A stretch of 64,000 nt of DNA. It comes from Spirochaetota bacterium. Its GTDB lineage: Bacteria > Spirochaetota > Brachyspiria > Brachyspirales > JACRPF01. The translations under genes and the position numbers were made by a program. The DNA lies in the NCBI GenBank assembly GCA_016214035.1, contig JACRPF010000006.1, positions 124,001 through 188,000 of the forward strand, read 5' to 3'. The notes under the pieces were generated by a model. It was not told where the DNA came from. It did no database searches and saw only the letters and a list, made by a program, of their open reading frames with translations. Positions 1 through 8,045 of the stretch are shown in pieces (the stretch's first letter is position 1; every line of letters begins with the position of its first letter).

Positions 1-1073
1 GTCCTGCTCGCCAGTATCTCGTTCGGGTCGAACTCGGTTGAACCCCATTGACCATGCGGATAGAGCATCACCCGTACGTCGAATTGCGATGCAACGGTGT
101 AAGACTTCTGAAAATAATCGGCCTCAAACGGCGCTAACGCGATGAACTCATTCCACTGCGCGGACGAAACCCTGTTCGTGTAACATGCGCTGATGAACCG
201 CCGCGGTGTCATCCGGGCGAGACCATACCGTGAACGGTATCCGCTGTCGAGCGGTTTGTCCAGCCATTCATGTGCGATGGGCGTCTGCGACCATTCATTG
301 ATGAGTACAGGCTTGGAAGTACGCTGTTTCAGGTAGCCGAGTATCGCGGCAAGTTCGTCCGCGGACCTCAGATGCGCATGTATATCGATAGCATCTATGT
401 CAGCATTCGTCATCGCCCATTCGAGAAGCGGCATGAGATGGGTATCAAGCTTTGCGGGTATCGTTCCGTCGATCTTTTTTTCAATACCGTAGAACCCCGG
501 CGAGACGATGCACAGATTCGACAGCGCGGGATTGCGGCGTTTCTCAGCCTGCCCGCGAGCCGCAAGCGCATTGTAAAACCGGATCACACGCGATGTTTTA
601 TCCGGCCCCGCTGCGAGATCGGCATCGCTTCGTTCGAACGTGGGTTCATTATCCAGAGTCAGATAACAGATATTCGTTCCGAAGAGACGGATAATCTCAG
701 CGAAATGATCGATATGCTGTTTCCATTCCGGCGAATCCTCCGACGGCAGCGCCTCGCCCTGCTTTGCCCATAAAAATGGCGTGACGACGACCGTAATACC
801 TTCCTTCGCGTACGTACTGATATCGATGAGATTACGCGGAGACGGGTCAAGACGGTCGTTGGTGTGTATCGTTCCGTTGCGATACTGCCCGAACCACTGC
901 GTCAGGAATCTTCCGAACAGCAATACCCGCACCGCTTTCGGGCGTAACTCTTTTGCCGTTGCCGGCAGTCGCGGATTATGAAGTCCCGGCAACGGTTCGG
1001 CCCATGACGCTGATATTGCCGACACCGCAAACACTATAAATGCCAGTATTCGCCGCAAACATGACATATTCAT
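1..1073 (-). CDS. Secreted TIM-barrel glycoside hydrolase, N-terminal part (runs off window)
   Basis: The reading frame is open from ATG at 1073 to base 1, about 357 codons, and the C-terminus lies outside the window. It begins MNMSCLRRILAF followed by a hydrophobic stretch and an Ala-rich SWAEP cleavage region, so it is probably exported. The visible body has clan GH-A-like features: a DNEP-type motif (LDNEPTFERS), a later INEWSQTP segment and QWNEFIAL. The first could carry an acid/base Glu. I cannot assign a GH family without the missing part. A strong promoter (1101-1129) and a 14-base palindrome lie directly upstream. The Gfo/Idh gene upstream has the same orientation but is separated by that promoter. 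Confidence 0.72.
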   Translation of the reverse strand, partial: MNMSCLRRILAFIVFAVSAISASWAEPLPGLHNPRLPATAKELRPKAVRVLLFGRFLTQWFGQYRNGTIHTNDRLDPSPRNLIDISTYAKEGITVVVTPFLWAKQGEALPSEDSPEWKQHIDHFAEIIRLFGTNICYLTLDNEPTFERSDADLAAGPDKTSRVIRFYNALAARGQAEKRRNPALSNLCIVSPGFYGIEKKIDGTIPAKLDTHLMPLLEWAMTNADIDAIDIHAHLRSADELAAILGYLKQRTSKPVLINEWSQTPIAHEWLDKPLDSGYRSRYGLARMTPRRFISACYTNRVSSAQWNEFIALAPFEADYFQKSYTVASQFDVRVMLYPHGQWGSTEFDPNEILASR

Positions 1074-1074
1074 T

Positions 1075-1088
1075 TTCCACCGGTGGAA
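1075..1088. promoter_or_regulatory. Perfect 14-base palindrome at the GH ribosome-binding site
   Basis: TTCCACCGGTGGAA is a perfect inverted repeat lying one base upstream of the ATG at 1073 and containing the only SD-like run (GGTGG). It could be an operator that also occludes translation, or a hairpin masking the RBS. No cognate regulator is adjacent. Confidence 0.4.
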
Positions 1089-1100
1089 TGTGATGTGTTC

Positions 1101-1129
1101 ACTATAAACCGCCGGCGGGCATGTGTCAA
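1101..1129 (-). promoter_or_regulatory. Sigma70-type promoter of the GH at 1-1073
   Basis: On the minus strand TTGACA (1129-1124), a 17-base spacer and TATAGT (1106-1101) match the sigma70 consensus. Predicted transcription starts near 1094, giving a leader of about 20 bases that contains the palindrome at 1075-1088. Confidence 0.7.
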
Positions 1130-1150
1130 TCCCGAATCGGATGATCGCTG

Positions 1151-2149
1151 TCAGCGTTTCTTCGGACGTGCCGGTTTCCCGGTGCGTGCCGATTCGTATA
1201 TCGCATCCATAAGATCGCTCTGGATGATGCCGTTACGCGGTGACGTGCGGGCCTGTGCCCGACCGAGAACTGCATCGATGAAATTATCGTTGGGCGTCTG
1301 CGCCTTTTCATCGATTGCCGGATACTTCACATCCTTATCGCCTTTGGCGATTTTTATCCAGCTCCCGTTCCAGCCGTTGATATCGATCTTCCCGTTATCG
1401 AAGATGAACGTCATGAACGAATCCGCTTTCGGGCAGTTGCCGCTCACCGCGATTGCGGCGACAACACCGTTGGAGAACTTAACGTTGATGCTCGAGTTGA
1501 TATCAACCGGTGTCCCGGAATTGTCGATGAATGCGAACACCTCATCGATATCCGACTCTACCGACCAGCAGAGACTGTTGAGCAGATGCGCACCGCTGTC
1601 ATATGCCTGCCCTCCTCCGGAAAGCGCCGGATCCTGCCGCCATTTGCCGATGGTGGCCTTCTTCCAACCCTGTGAAAGATATCCGGTCACCATTTCCAAT
1701 GTACCGAGCGTGCCGTTCCGTATGGTCTCACGCACGTGATAGAACTCCGGCGTGCACGGCGTGTTATAGCCGATAACGAATACTTTTTTCGTACGCTCAA
1801 CTTCGGCGGCAAGTTCACGCGCCTGACCGGCGTTGGTGACCATCGGTTTTTCCATGAACACATGACAGCCCGCTTTGAGCGCCTGCATGCCGTGATCGAA
1901 ATGCATCGTATGCGGCGTGACGATGGTGACGGCAGTCGGCTTTGCCTTTGCATACATAGCCGCCGGGTCGGTGAATACCTCCGGCCGGGGCTCATATCCC
2001 GCGAGATTTTTATCGATGAATGCGTTCACCACGCCTTCGTTCACGTCGCAGCAGGCGGTGATGGCGACATCGGGATTATTCTTGAAACGTCCGGCATGCG
2101 CGCCCGCCATTCCGCCGCATCCGAGAATCGCCATGGTTACTTTACTCAT
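1151..2149 (-). CDS. Gfo/Idh/MocA family NAD(P)-dependent oxidoreductase
   Basis: The 332-residue protein starts with a Rossmann motif (ILGCGGMAGAHAG, residues 8-20) and has the family EKP motif at 100-102 (HVFMEKPM), whose Lys is catalytic. GGGQAYDSGAHLLN near 190-203 is the conserved C-terminal-domain segment with the substrate-binding His. Length is typical. The family oxidises sugars, inositols or aminated sugars, and the substrate cannot be told here. The ATG at 2149 follows a good SD (GGAGG). No signal peptide is present, so it is cytosolic. Lying between a GH and nadA, it probably handles a sugar released by the neighbouring hydrolases. Confidence 0.85.
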   Translation of the reverse strand: MSKVTMAILGCGGMAGAHAGRFKNNPDVAITACCDVNEGVVNAFIDKNLAGYEPRPEVFTDPAAMYAKAKPTAVTIVTPHTMHFDHGMQALKAGCHVFMEKPMVTNAGQARELAAEVERTKKVFVIGYNTPCTPEFYHVRETIRNGTLGTLEMVTGYLSQGWKKATIGKWRQDPALSGGGQAYDSGAHLLNSLCWSVESDIDEVFAFIDNSGTPVDINSSINVKFSNGVVAAIAVSGNCPKADSFMTFIFDNGKIDINGWNGSWIKIAKGDKDVKYPAIDEKAQTPNDNFIDAVLGRAQARTSPRNGIIQSDLMDAIYESARTGKPARPKKR

Positions 2150-2324
2150 ATTCTGCCTCCGGTTTGGATATACGGTAAAATACGTATACAGGAGCCGGAG
2201 AACAATATCCCGTCATGCAAAAATGATATCCATGGCGGTATAAATACGGACAATGTATTCCTGGTACAGGTGACTGTTACGACCTTGTCGTATTCGTCAT
2301 ATCACTTCGCTTTTTCTGAATTTA

Positions 2325-2339
2325 TGGTATACTTTTATT
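2325..2339 (+). promoter_or_regulatory. Extended -10 promoter of nadA, apparently leaderless
   Basis: TGG-TATACT (TATACT at 2328-2333) is an extended -10 element ending only six bases before the nadA ATG at 2340, so transcription should begin at or next to the start codon. There is no SD. The -35 region is weak, as is usual with extended -10 promoters. Confidence 0.55.
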
Positions 2340-3248
2340 ATGACATCTTTACAGGACAAAATCATCGCAACCGCCCGCGAGAAGAACGCAGCCATATACG
2401 CGCACACGTATCAGCCGCAGGAGATTCAGGAGATATCCTCCGTCGTGGCGGATTCGCTTGAACTCGCACGCCGGTCGAAGGACGGCCCGGAGACCACCAT
2501 CATTCTCTGCGGCGTTCACTTCATGGCGGAAAGCGCATTCATACTGGCCCCGCATAAGACCATACTCCTGCCCAATCCCGACGCAGGCTGCCCCATGGCA
2601 AACATGATAAATGAACAGGAACTGCTCACCTTCAAAGCACAGCATCCCGGCGCACCTGTGGTAACCTATGTGAACTCGACGGCTGCGGTGAAAGCGCTGT
2701 CGGATGTATGCTGCACATCGGCGAACGCGCTAGCCGTGGTGAAAGGTGTTCCTTCGAAAGAAGTGATATTCACGCCGGACAAATATCTCGGGAGCTGGAT
2801 ACAGGAAAAACTCGGCAGTGAGAAAATCATTCATCTCTATCCCGGTTTCTGTCCCACGCATCAGCGGTTCAAAGAGAAGGACGTGCTCGCGATGAAAGCG
2901 GCGCATCCATCGGCGGTGACGCTCTGCCATCCGGAAGTGAACCCCGGCATACGCCGCCATGCCGACGCAGTGATGTCCACGTCACAGATGATACGCTATG
3001 CAGGCGAGCATGATGAGAATGAGTTCATCATACTCACCGAGATCGGCATCAAATATCCGCTCGAAAAGAAGTACCCGGACAAGAAGTTCTATTTCCCCGA
3101 CATGAAAGTATCATGCCCCAATATGAAAAAGATCGCCCTTGAGGATGTACTCAACTCGCTCACCTACGGCGAACACCGGATCACGGTGCCCGAAGAGATA
3201 CGCGAGAAGGCGTTCATCGCGTTGGACAAGATGCTGGCGTATAAGTGA
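2340..3248 (+). CDS. nadA: Quinolinate synthase A (NadA)
   Basis: NadA condenses iminoaspartate with dihydroxyacetone phosphate to quinolinate in de novo NAD synthesis. The 302 residues carry the three [4Fe-4S] ligands at the classic spacing: Cys84 (DAGCPMA), Cys171 (GFCPTH) and Cys259 (KVSCPNMKK). AHTYQPQEIQ near residue 21 and EVNPGIR near 199-205 are also family signatures. No nadB or nadC is nearby, so the iminoaspartate source lies elsewhere. The oxygen-sensitive cluster fits an anaerobe. The ATG at 2340 has no SD and follows a -10 element closely (see 2325-2339). Confidence 0.96.
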   Translation: MTSLQDKIIATAREKNAAIYAHTYQPQEIQEISSVVADSLELARRSKDGPETTIILCGVHFMAESAFILAPHKTILLPNPDAGCPMANMINEQELLTFKAQHPGAPVVTYVNSTAAVKALSDVCCTSANALAVVKGVPSKEVIFTPDKYLGSWIQEKLGSEKIIHLYPGFCPTHQRFKEKDVLAMKAAHPSAVTLCHPEVNPGIRRHADAVMSTSQMIRYAGEHDENEFIILTEIGIKYPLEKKYPDKKFYFPDMKVSCPNMKKIALEDVLNSLTYGEHRITVPEEIREKAFIALDKMLAYK

Positions 3249-3305
3249 TACGGAATTATTTCCGGTTGTAATAAATTGACGTATGTAAACCTTCCTGTCG
3301 CTCTC

Positions 3306-3354
3306 GCGGTGCATCCGGCACCGCTGGCGCTAGCAAAGCGCGGGAGTCGCTTTG
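3306..3354 (+). other. Two adjacent hairpins between nadA and leuB
   Basis: GCGGTGC (3306-3312) pairs with GCACCGC (3318-3324), and CAAAGCG (3334-3340) pairs with CGCTTTG (3348-3354). A third GC-rich repeat follows near 3360-3378. There is no clear T-tract directly after either stem, so this is not a canonical intrinsic terminator. It could be a small RNA, an intergenic repeat element or a structured 3' end of the nadA mRNA. Confidence 0.45.
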
Positions 3355-3434
3355 TTTCTGCGCATCCTTGCGCGTACCATTCTCTGAATGCTATTTCTTA
3401 ATCTGTCTTGGCAATGAATTAAATCCCGCGCTAT

Positions 3435-3462
3435 TTGACAAAACAGCCTATTCCTGTATTAT
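3435..3462 (+). promoter_or_regulatory. Promoter of leuB-pabA
   Basis: TTGACA (3435-3440), a 16-base spacer and TATTAT (3457-3462) form a good sigma70 promoter about 45 bases before the leuB ATG. An AGGAG SD precedes that ATG. Confidence 0.65.
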
Positions 3463-3506
3463 GAAATCCGCCGTACAGGCACGATAATATTTTTCAGGAG
3501 CGTCAC

Positions 3507-4580
3507 ATGCATAAGATCGCAGTCATTCCCGGCGACGGAACCGGCCCGGAAGTAATCAAAGAAGGCATCAAGGTCATCGACGCTGCGGCAAAAAAGTTCA
3601 ATATAAAACTCGAATATACGTATTTCGATTTCGGCGGCGAACGCTATCTGAAAACCGGTGAAACGCTCCCCGACAGCGCCATTGCTGAACTGAAAAAATT
3701 TGAGGCGATATACCTCGGCGCCATCGGACATCCCGACGTAAAGCCCGGCATCCTCGAGACCGGCATTCTCCTGAAAGCGCGTTTCGCGCTCGACCAGTAC
3801 ATCAATCTGCGGCCGGTAAAGCTTTATCCGGGCGTTGAAACACCGCTCAAGGACAAGGTTCCGGGCGACATCGATTTCGTCGTCATCCGCGAGAACTCGG
3901 GCGGGATATACACCGGCATCGGCGGAGCAACCCGCGTGGGAACGCCGGACGAGATTGCCACGCAGGTCATGGTGTACGACCGGCGCACGGTGGACCGCTG
4001 TCTGCGCTACTCGTTCGAGCTTAAGAAAAAACGCAATGCTAAAAATCCGGCGTATGCGGCAAAGCCCATTACGCTCGTGCACAAACGCAATGTACTCATG
4101 CACGCGGGCGACCTCTGGTACCGCGCATTCGAGGAGATGGGCGAACGTGATTACCCGGAGATCAAGCGCGATTACAACCACATCGACGCGGCGAACATGT
4201 GGTTCGTGAAGAACCCCGAATGGTATGACGTCATCGTCACCGAAAATCTTTTCGGCGACATCATCACCGACCTCGGCGCGATGATACAGGGCGGTCTCGG
4301 TGTGGCATCCGGCGGCAATATCAATCCGGACAAGGGCGGCATATCGATGTTCGAACCCATGGGCGGCAGCGCCCCGAAATACACCGGCAAGAACGTCATC
4401 AACCCCATGGCCACCATCGGCGCGGGCATGATGATGCTTGACACGCTCGGCGAGTCACAGGCCGCGGCTGCCATCGAAACTGCAATGGCAGCGGCAATGC
4501 TCAAGATGAAAAGCCAGGCCGCGGGCAGAATGGGCTACTCTACCACCGAAGTGGGCGATATGGTGGCAAAAGCGATTTAA
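3507..4580 (+). CDS. leuB: 3-isopropylmalate/isocitrate dehydrogenase family protein (LeuB-like)
   Basis: Members oxidatively decarboxylate 3-isopropylmalate (leucine synthesis), isocitrate or tartrate with NAD(P) and a divalent metal. The N-terminus IAVIPGDGTGPEV, the substrate-binding INLRPVKLYPG and the metal-binding VTENLFGDIITDLGAMIQGGLG are all clear. MFEPMGGSAPKYTGKN and INPMATIGAGMMML are the cofactor-side motifs. At 357 residues it matches LeuB length. No leuA, leuC or leuD is present, so isocitrate or another 2-hydroxyacid is a real alternative. pabA follows eight bases after the stop and is probably cotranscribed. Confidence 0.85.
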   Translation: MHKIAVIPGDGTGPEVIKEGIKVIDAAAKKFNIKLEYTYFDFGGERYLKTGETLPDSAIAELKKFEAIYLGAIGHPDVKPGILETGILLKARFALDQYINLRPVKLYPGVETPLKDKVPGDIDFVVIRENSGGIYTGIGGATRVGTPDEIATQVMVYDRRTVDRCLRYSFELKKKRNAKNPAYAAKPITLVHKRNVLMHAGDLWYRAFEEMGERDYPEIKRDYNHIDAANMWFVKNPEWYDVIVTENLFGDIITDLGAMIQGGLGVASGGNINPDKGGISMFEPMGGSAPKYTGKNVINPMATIGAGMMMLDTLGESQAAAAIETAMAAAMLKMKSQAAGRMGYSTTEVGDMVAKAI

Positions 4581-4587
4581 TCCCTGT

Positions 4588-5151
4588 ATGGTACTTTTCA
4601 TAGACAATTACGATTCCTTCACGTACAATCTTGTTCAGTACGTCGGCGAAATAAACCGTGACATACGTGTTGTCCGTAACGACGAGTGTACGCTCGACGA
4701 AATAGCGGCGATGAAGCCCTCGCATATTGTCGTCTCACCGGGGCCGGGTACTCCCACGGAAGCCGGCGTATCGATAGCGGTTATAAAGAAGTTTCACACC
4801 GCGATCCCCATCCTCGGCGTATGCCTTGGACATCAGGCCATCGGCGAGGCGTTCGGCGGATCGATCATCCGCGCACCCGAAATCATGCACGGCAAGCTCA
4901 GCATGATACACCACACCGGCGACGGCGTGTTCAAAGGCATACCATCGCCGTTCGCGGCCACACGGTATCATTCATTGATCATCGATGCGGCGAGCTGTCC
5001 GAAGGAACTCACCGTCACCGCGAAAACAGAGAACGGCCTGATCATGGGTGTGCGTCATGAAAAACATCCGCTGTTCGGTGTGCAGTTCCATCCGGAAAGC
5101 ATCGCCACCGAGCACGGAAAAGCCATCATCCGGAATTTTCTGAAAAACTGA
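4588..5151 (+). CDS. pabA: Class I glutamine amidotransferase, anthranilate/ADC synthase component II
   Basis: This 187-residue protein hydrolyses glutamine and channels ammonia to TrpE or PabB, for tryptophan or folate synthesis. FIDNYDSFTYN opens the protein. The nucleophile Cys79 sits in LGVCLGHQAIGEAFGG, and the triad is completed by His167 and Glu169 in QFHPESI. No trpE or pabB is in the window, so it may serve either pathway or both. The ATG lies eight bases after the leuB stop without its own SD, implying translational coupling. Confidence 0.92.
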   Translation: MVLFIDNYDSFTYNLVQYVGEINRDIRVVRNDECTLDEIAAMKPSHIVVSPGPGTPTEAGVSIAVIKKFHTAIPILGVCLGHQAIGEAFGGSIIRAPEIMHGKLSMIHHTGDGVFKGIPSPFAATRYHSLIIDAASCPKELTVTAKTENGLIMGVRHEKHPLFGVQFHPESIATEHGKAIIRNFLKN

Positions 5152-5175
5152 CGTCTGACGCTACGGGCTTACCAG

Positions 5176-6429
5176 TCACGTCACGGCTGTACGTTCAAGT
5201 ACCGGATCGGCTATGACAATATGACAGTCAACGGTACCGAATTTTTCATACTTCCCGACAGCCGCGGTCTCAAACCGTAAGGAATTCACCCCGGCAAGGT
5301 CGATAGTAACGTGAGCGACTTCCTGTTTCGTTTTGAACTTCCTGCTGAAAAGAACCCGCGTTCCATCCTTTATTTCCACAAGAGCCGGCGTACGCTGTAC
5401 CAATCCGTCATTGAGCCCGATTATGCATGTGAACTGGCGGAATGTATTCTTCGGCAGACGATACTCGATGAACGATGATATACCCGCACCGAAACCGTGA
5501 ACATACTGTCGTCGTCGTCCGCCGCCGTCTCTGAGCATCAGCGGGAAAGGCTCCATCTGCCTGTTGAAATTGCACGGAGCATTGTACAGCTGCTTGAAAA
5601 AATACGGATGCGGACTCCAGCCGCTCATCGCATACGGCACCAGCGTATCGAGCCGCAGTTTTTCATTTTTCATGCCGTCTACATCTGCCGGCTCATATTT
5701 TCCTGCGCCTATGGAGAATGCTGTAAATACGATATCCGCATAAACACGTGAACTGTCGGCGTATGCGTCACCGGCGATGCGCTGCACACGGGAAATATTA
5801 TCCGCATACAGCGCCTTGATCGCAGACGACAGTTTCGCGAGCGTACGCGTGGCAAGCTGCACCATAGACTGCGCGGTCATGAACGCGGCTTCATCGGGTG
5901 TGCGGCCGAGCAGTACCGGACGATGACCGGTGATGGAAAACGACGTCGGCAGATTCTCAAGAAGATTATGCAGGCTCATGTAGCGGTACTTTTTTTTCGT
6001 TGGAAACAGACGTTTGATGAGCTCCATCCGGAGCCCCTCGGAATGCGACAGTGGATGCGCAAGCGCCGTCGTATCGCCGAGGGCGTGTGATATGACGCCG
6101 AGAAACTGCGCCGCATCAGCAATACGGTTATGCTTCACGGCATGTGCTGCTGCAGCGTACCAGTACTGAAACGCATCGTACCATACGCGGGCGTTCTCGC
6201 GTTCATCAAGCGACGACGGCCCCATGACGGCTCGTTTGCCGTCAGGCATGACCATGAAACGTTCCATGATCTTCCGTTCAGCCGGCTTCCCGCTCACCAC
6301 AAGATCGCCGTACAGGCAGTAATATTCAATGAGCCGCTTTGACTGTTTTGCGAGTGCCGTCCTGATCCACGCAGGCTGCACTGCAAGCGCCCGTCGTGTC
6401 ACCTGTGCGTGATTGGGATAATTGGCCAT
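5176..6429 (-). CDS. Zinc phospholipase C/S1-P1 nuclease-fold protein with C-terminal NPCBM-like domain
   Basis: The first 215 or so residues are helical and contain FLGVISHALGDTTALAHP. This resembles the HxxxD...H metal-binding core of zinc-dependent phospholipase C and S1/P1 nucleases, and the early NHAQVTRRAL could supply another ligand. Residues about 315-410 resemble an NPCBM carbohydrate-binding domain (IEYRLPKNTFRQFTCIIGLND, then VNSLRFET near the end). No signal peptide is seen, which is odd for a protein carrying a sugar-binding module. It is the last gene of a three-gene operon, 16 bases after the MBL gene. Function is unknown; the fold assignment is by eye. Confidence 0.55.
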   Translation of the reverse strand: MANYPNHAQVTRRALAVQPAWIRTALAKQSKRLIEYYCLYGDLVVSGKPAERKIMERFMVMPDGKRAVMGPSSLDERENARVWYDAFQYWYAAAAHAVKHNRIADAAQFLGVISHALGDTTALAHPLSHSEGLRMELIKRLFPTKKKYRYMSLHNLLENLPTSFSITGHRPVLLGRTPDEAAFMTAQSMVQLATRTLAKLSSAIKALYADNISRVQRIAGDAYADSSRVYADIVFTAFSIGAGKYEPADVDGMKNEKLRLDTLVPYAMSGWSPHPYFFKQLYNAPCNFNRQMEPFPLMLRDGGGRRRQYVHGFGAGISSFIEYRLPKNTFRQFTCIIGLNDGLVQRTPALVEIKDGTRVLFSRKFKTKQEVAHVTIDLAGVNSLRFETAAVGKYEKFGTVDCHIVIADPVLERTAVT

Positions 6430-6445
6430 TGGTTTTCTCCGTCAC

Positions 6446-7342
6446 CTATGATGCACGTTCAGTTGTCACCGCATGCGAACGGCCGTCGGACACAACACTG
6501 ATACGCCCGTTCATACCGGTGATATATACCTTCGACCCGACTGCACTGAATGCTTCACGTGCGGTACAATTGTTCAGCCAGCGCGAGTAGAGGCTCACCA
6601 CCGTTGTAGCCGGTTGTGACGCTTCAGCGAATTCAGGAGCAGAATGAAGGCCATGGCCGGGGGCAACGAGCACATCGCATTTCAATGCCCCCGGCTTCAC
6701 CGACGGCAGCAGCAGATCCACCTGATCCTCTTTCTCAATATCGCCGCCGAGCAGAAATGAAACATCGCCGTGCTTTATTTTGAGGATGATGGAATTTGAA
6801 TTGAGTAGATAATGCGACGCAGGATCGTTCGGCGGACGTTTCTCGGGATGCGGATCGGGAAAGAAACCTTTCGGCGGTGCGATGACCTCGATTGCAAGCG
6901 CATCATCAATGGCAAACATATCCCCCGCCACTACCGCACGATAGGCGTTTTTCTTCTGCTGAAACCGTTTGCGCAGCGCCGTGTAATCGGAGAGCTCTTT
7001 GGAATAATTCGCATCGCATGCCCCGGAGAAATCGAAACCGCTGTCCACGAGCATATCTATAGGAACATTGTCGACAAGCCAGAGCAGACCGCCAAAGTGG
7101 TCATAGTGCGCGTGACTGGTGACAACGCCGTCTAACCTGGTAATGCCTTTCTCTTTCAGATACGGCGCTATGATATCGCGGCCCGCATTGAAGTCTCCCT
7201 CCCATCCATTGGGTGCGGGATAGCCGCAGCCGGTGTCATAAAGCCACACCTTCCTGCCCGGCGTTTCCAGAACGAGCGCAAGACCAACGCCGCGATTTGT
7301 GTTCGGCGTGTCGAGACAGGTAAGCGTGAATGTATTCATCAT
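6446..7342 (-). CDS. ComEC-type metallo-beta-lactamase-fold hydrolase
   Basis: The 298-residue soluble protein has the metal-binding motif SHAHYDHFGG at 76-85 (His77, His79, Asp81, His82), LLGGDIEKED and VLVAPGHGLHSA. The C-terminal segment ending in NGRISVVSDG is characteristic of the ComEC/Rec2-like MBL branch. It has no ComEC membrane domain, so it is a stand-alone hydrolase of unknown substrate, possibly phosphoester or nucleic acid. Its start overlaps the histidine phosphatase stop by four bases (ATGA), so the two are translationally coupled. Confidence 0.8.
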   Translation of the reverse strand: MMNTFTLTCLDTPNTNRGVGLALVLETPGRKVWLYDTGCGYPAPNGWEGDFNAGRDIIAPYLKEKGITRLDGVVTSHAHYDHFGGLLWLVDNVPIDMLVDSGFDFSGACDANYSKELSDYTALRKRFQQKKNAYRAVVAGDMFAIDDALAIEVIAPPKGFFPDPHPEKRPPNDPASHYLLNSNSIILKIKHGDVSFLLGGDIEKEDQVDLLLPSVKPGALKCDVLVAPGHGLHSAPEFAEASQPATTVVSLYSRWLNNCTAREAFSAVGSKVYITGMNGRISVVSDGRSHAVTTERAS

Positions 7343-8016
7343 TTCCCCCGGTTCAGTTGTTCGCAGTCGTGATAATGGGAACAGTCGTTTATCGTCTTCG
7401 CGTGAAAAACACCGTAACCATCCTTTTCATCAAGCACAAGTGTCGTCCGGCTCGACGGATTTATCGTAAGCTGCGCATAGACCACCGGCAGCGGTATCTG
7501 CAGAAGATGCGGCAGAAGCGTCTTGATAAAACCCTCGTGACAGAAAAAAGCGATGTGTTCATCCACCGGTTCCCCGATGCGGTAACGGACTCCGTCGCGG
7601 ACAATGCCTCGCGTCGCAAGGAAATCGTCGAACGCCTTGTATTGAACCGCCGACACCGCCGTCATCTTTTCACCGTATGGAACGCGCGCTTTCCAGTTCT
7701 CAATCGACACGGCCCCGTCTGCGAAAGCTGCAACACCATGCTGATTCCACGCCCAAAGCCCTTCGCCCGCTTCGTTCTTGCCGTAGCAGCCGTCAAGCTC
7801 GCGAAGCCATTCAAACGTCGTGGCTGTCATGCCCTTGCGTTCGGCGACATAGCGCATCGTCGCCTGTGCGCGCCCGAGCGGTGAGCAGTACATAGTATCG
7901 ATACGCGCCGTTGCGAGCGCTTCACCAAGCGATCTCGCCTGGGCATGACCGCGCTCGGTAATAGTATCGTTCTTGTAGTCGGGATCGGCATGACGGACAA
8001 ACATCAGGTGCAGCAT
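7339..8016 (-). CDS. Histidine phosphatase (phosphoglycerate mutase-like)
   Basis: FVRHADPD (Arg8-His9) is the RHG-type phospho-His motif. MYCSPLGRAQATM near 42-54 and FFCHEGF near 160 supply the second Arg and second His of the active site. At 225 residues it fits small broad-specificity phosphatases of the branch. It is the first gene of an operon with the MBL hydrolase and the PLC-fold protein. A GGAGG SD precedes the ATG. The substrate is unknown. Three different phosphoester-hydrolase folds in one operon suggests stepwise dephosphorylation of a single compound. Confidence 0.85.
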   Translation of the reverse strand: MLHLMFVRHADPDYKNDTITERGHAQARSLGEALATARIDTMYCSPLGRAQATMRYVAERKGMTATTFEWLRELDGCYGKNEAGEGLWAWNQHGVAAFADGAVSIENWKARVPYGEKMTAVSAVQYKAFDDFLATRGIVRDGVRYRIGEPVDEHIAFFCHEGFIKTLLPHLLQIPLPVVYAQLTINPSSRTTLVLDEKDGYGVFHAKTINDCSHYHDCEQLNRGK

Positions 8017-8045
8017 TACGAATCCTCCGTATGTTATTCTATACG

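Noticed and set aside
1126..1311. Short antisense reading frames over the Gfo/Idh gene and other real genes
   Set aside because: They have no RBS, no family similarity and mirror the codon structure of the opposite strand.
3249..3506. tRNA gene in the nadA-leuB spacer
   Set aside because: The hairpins do not form a cloverleaf and there is no TTC T-loop motif in place.
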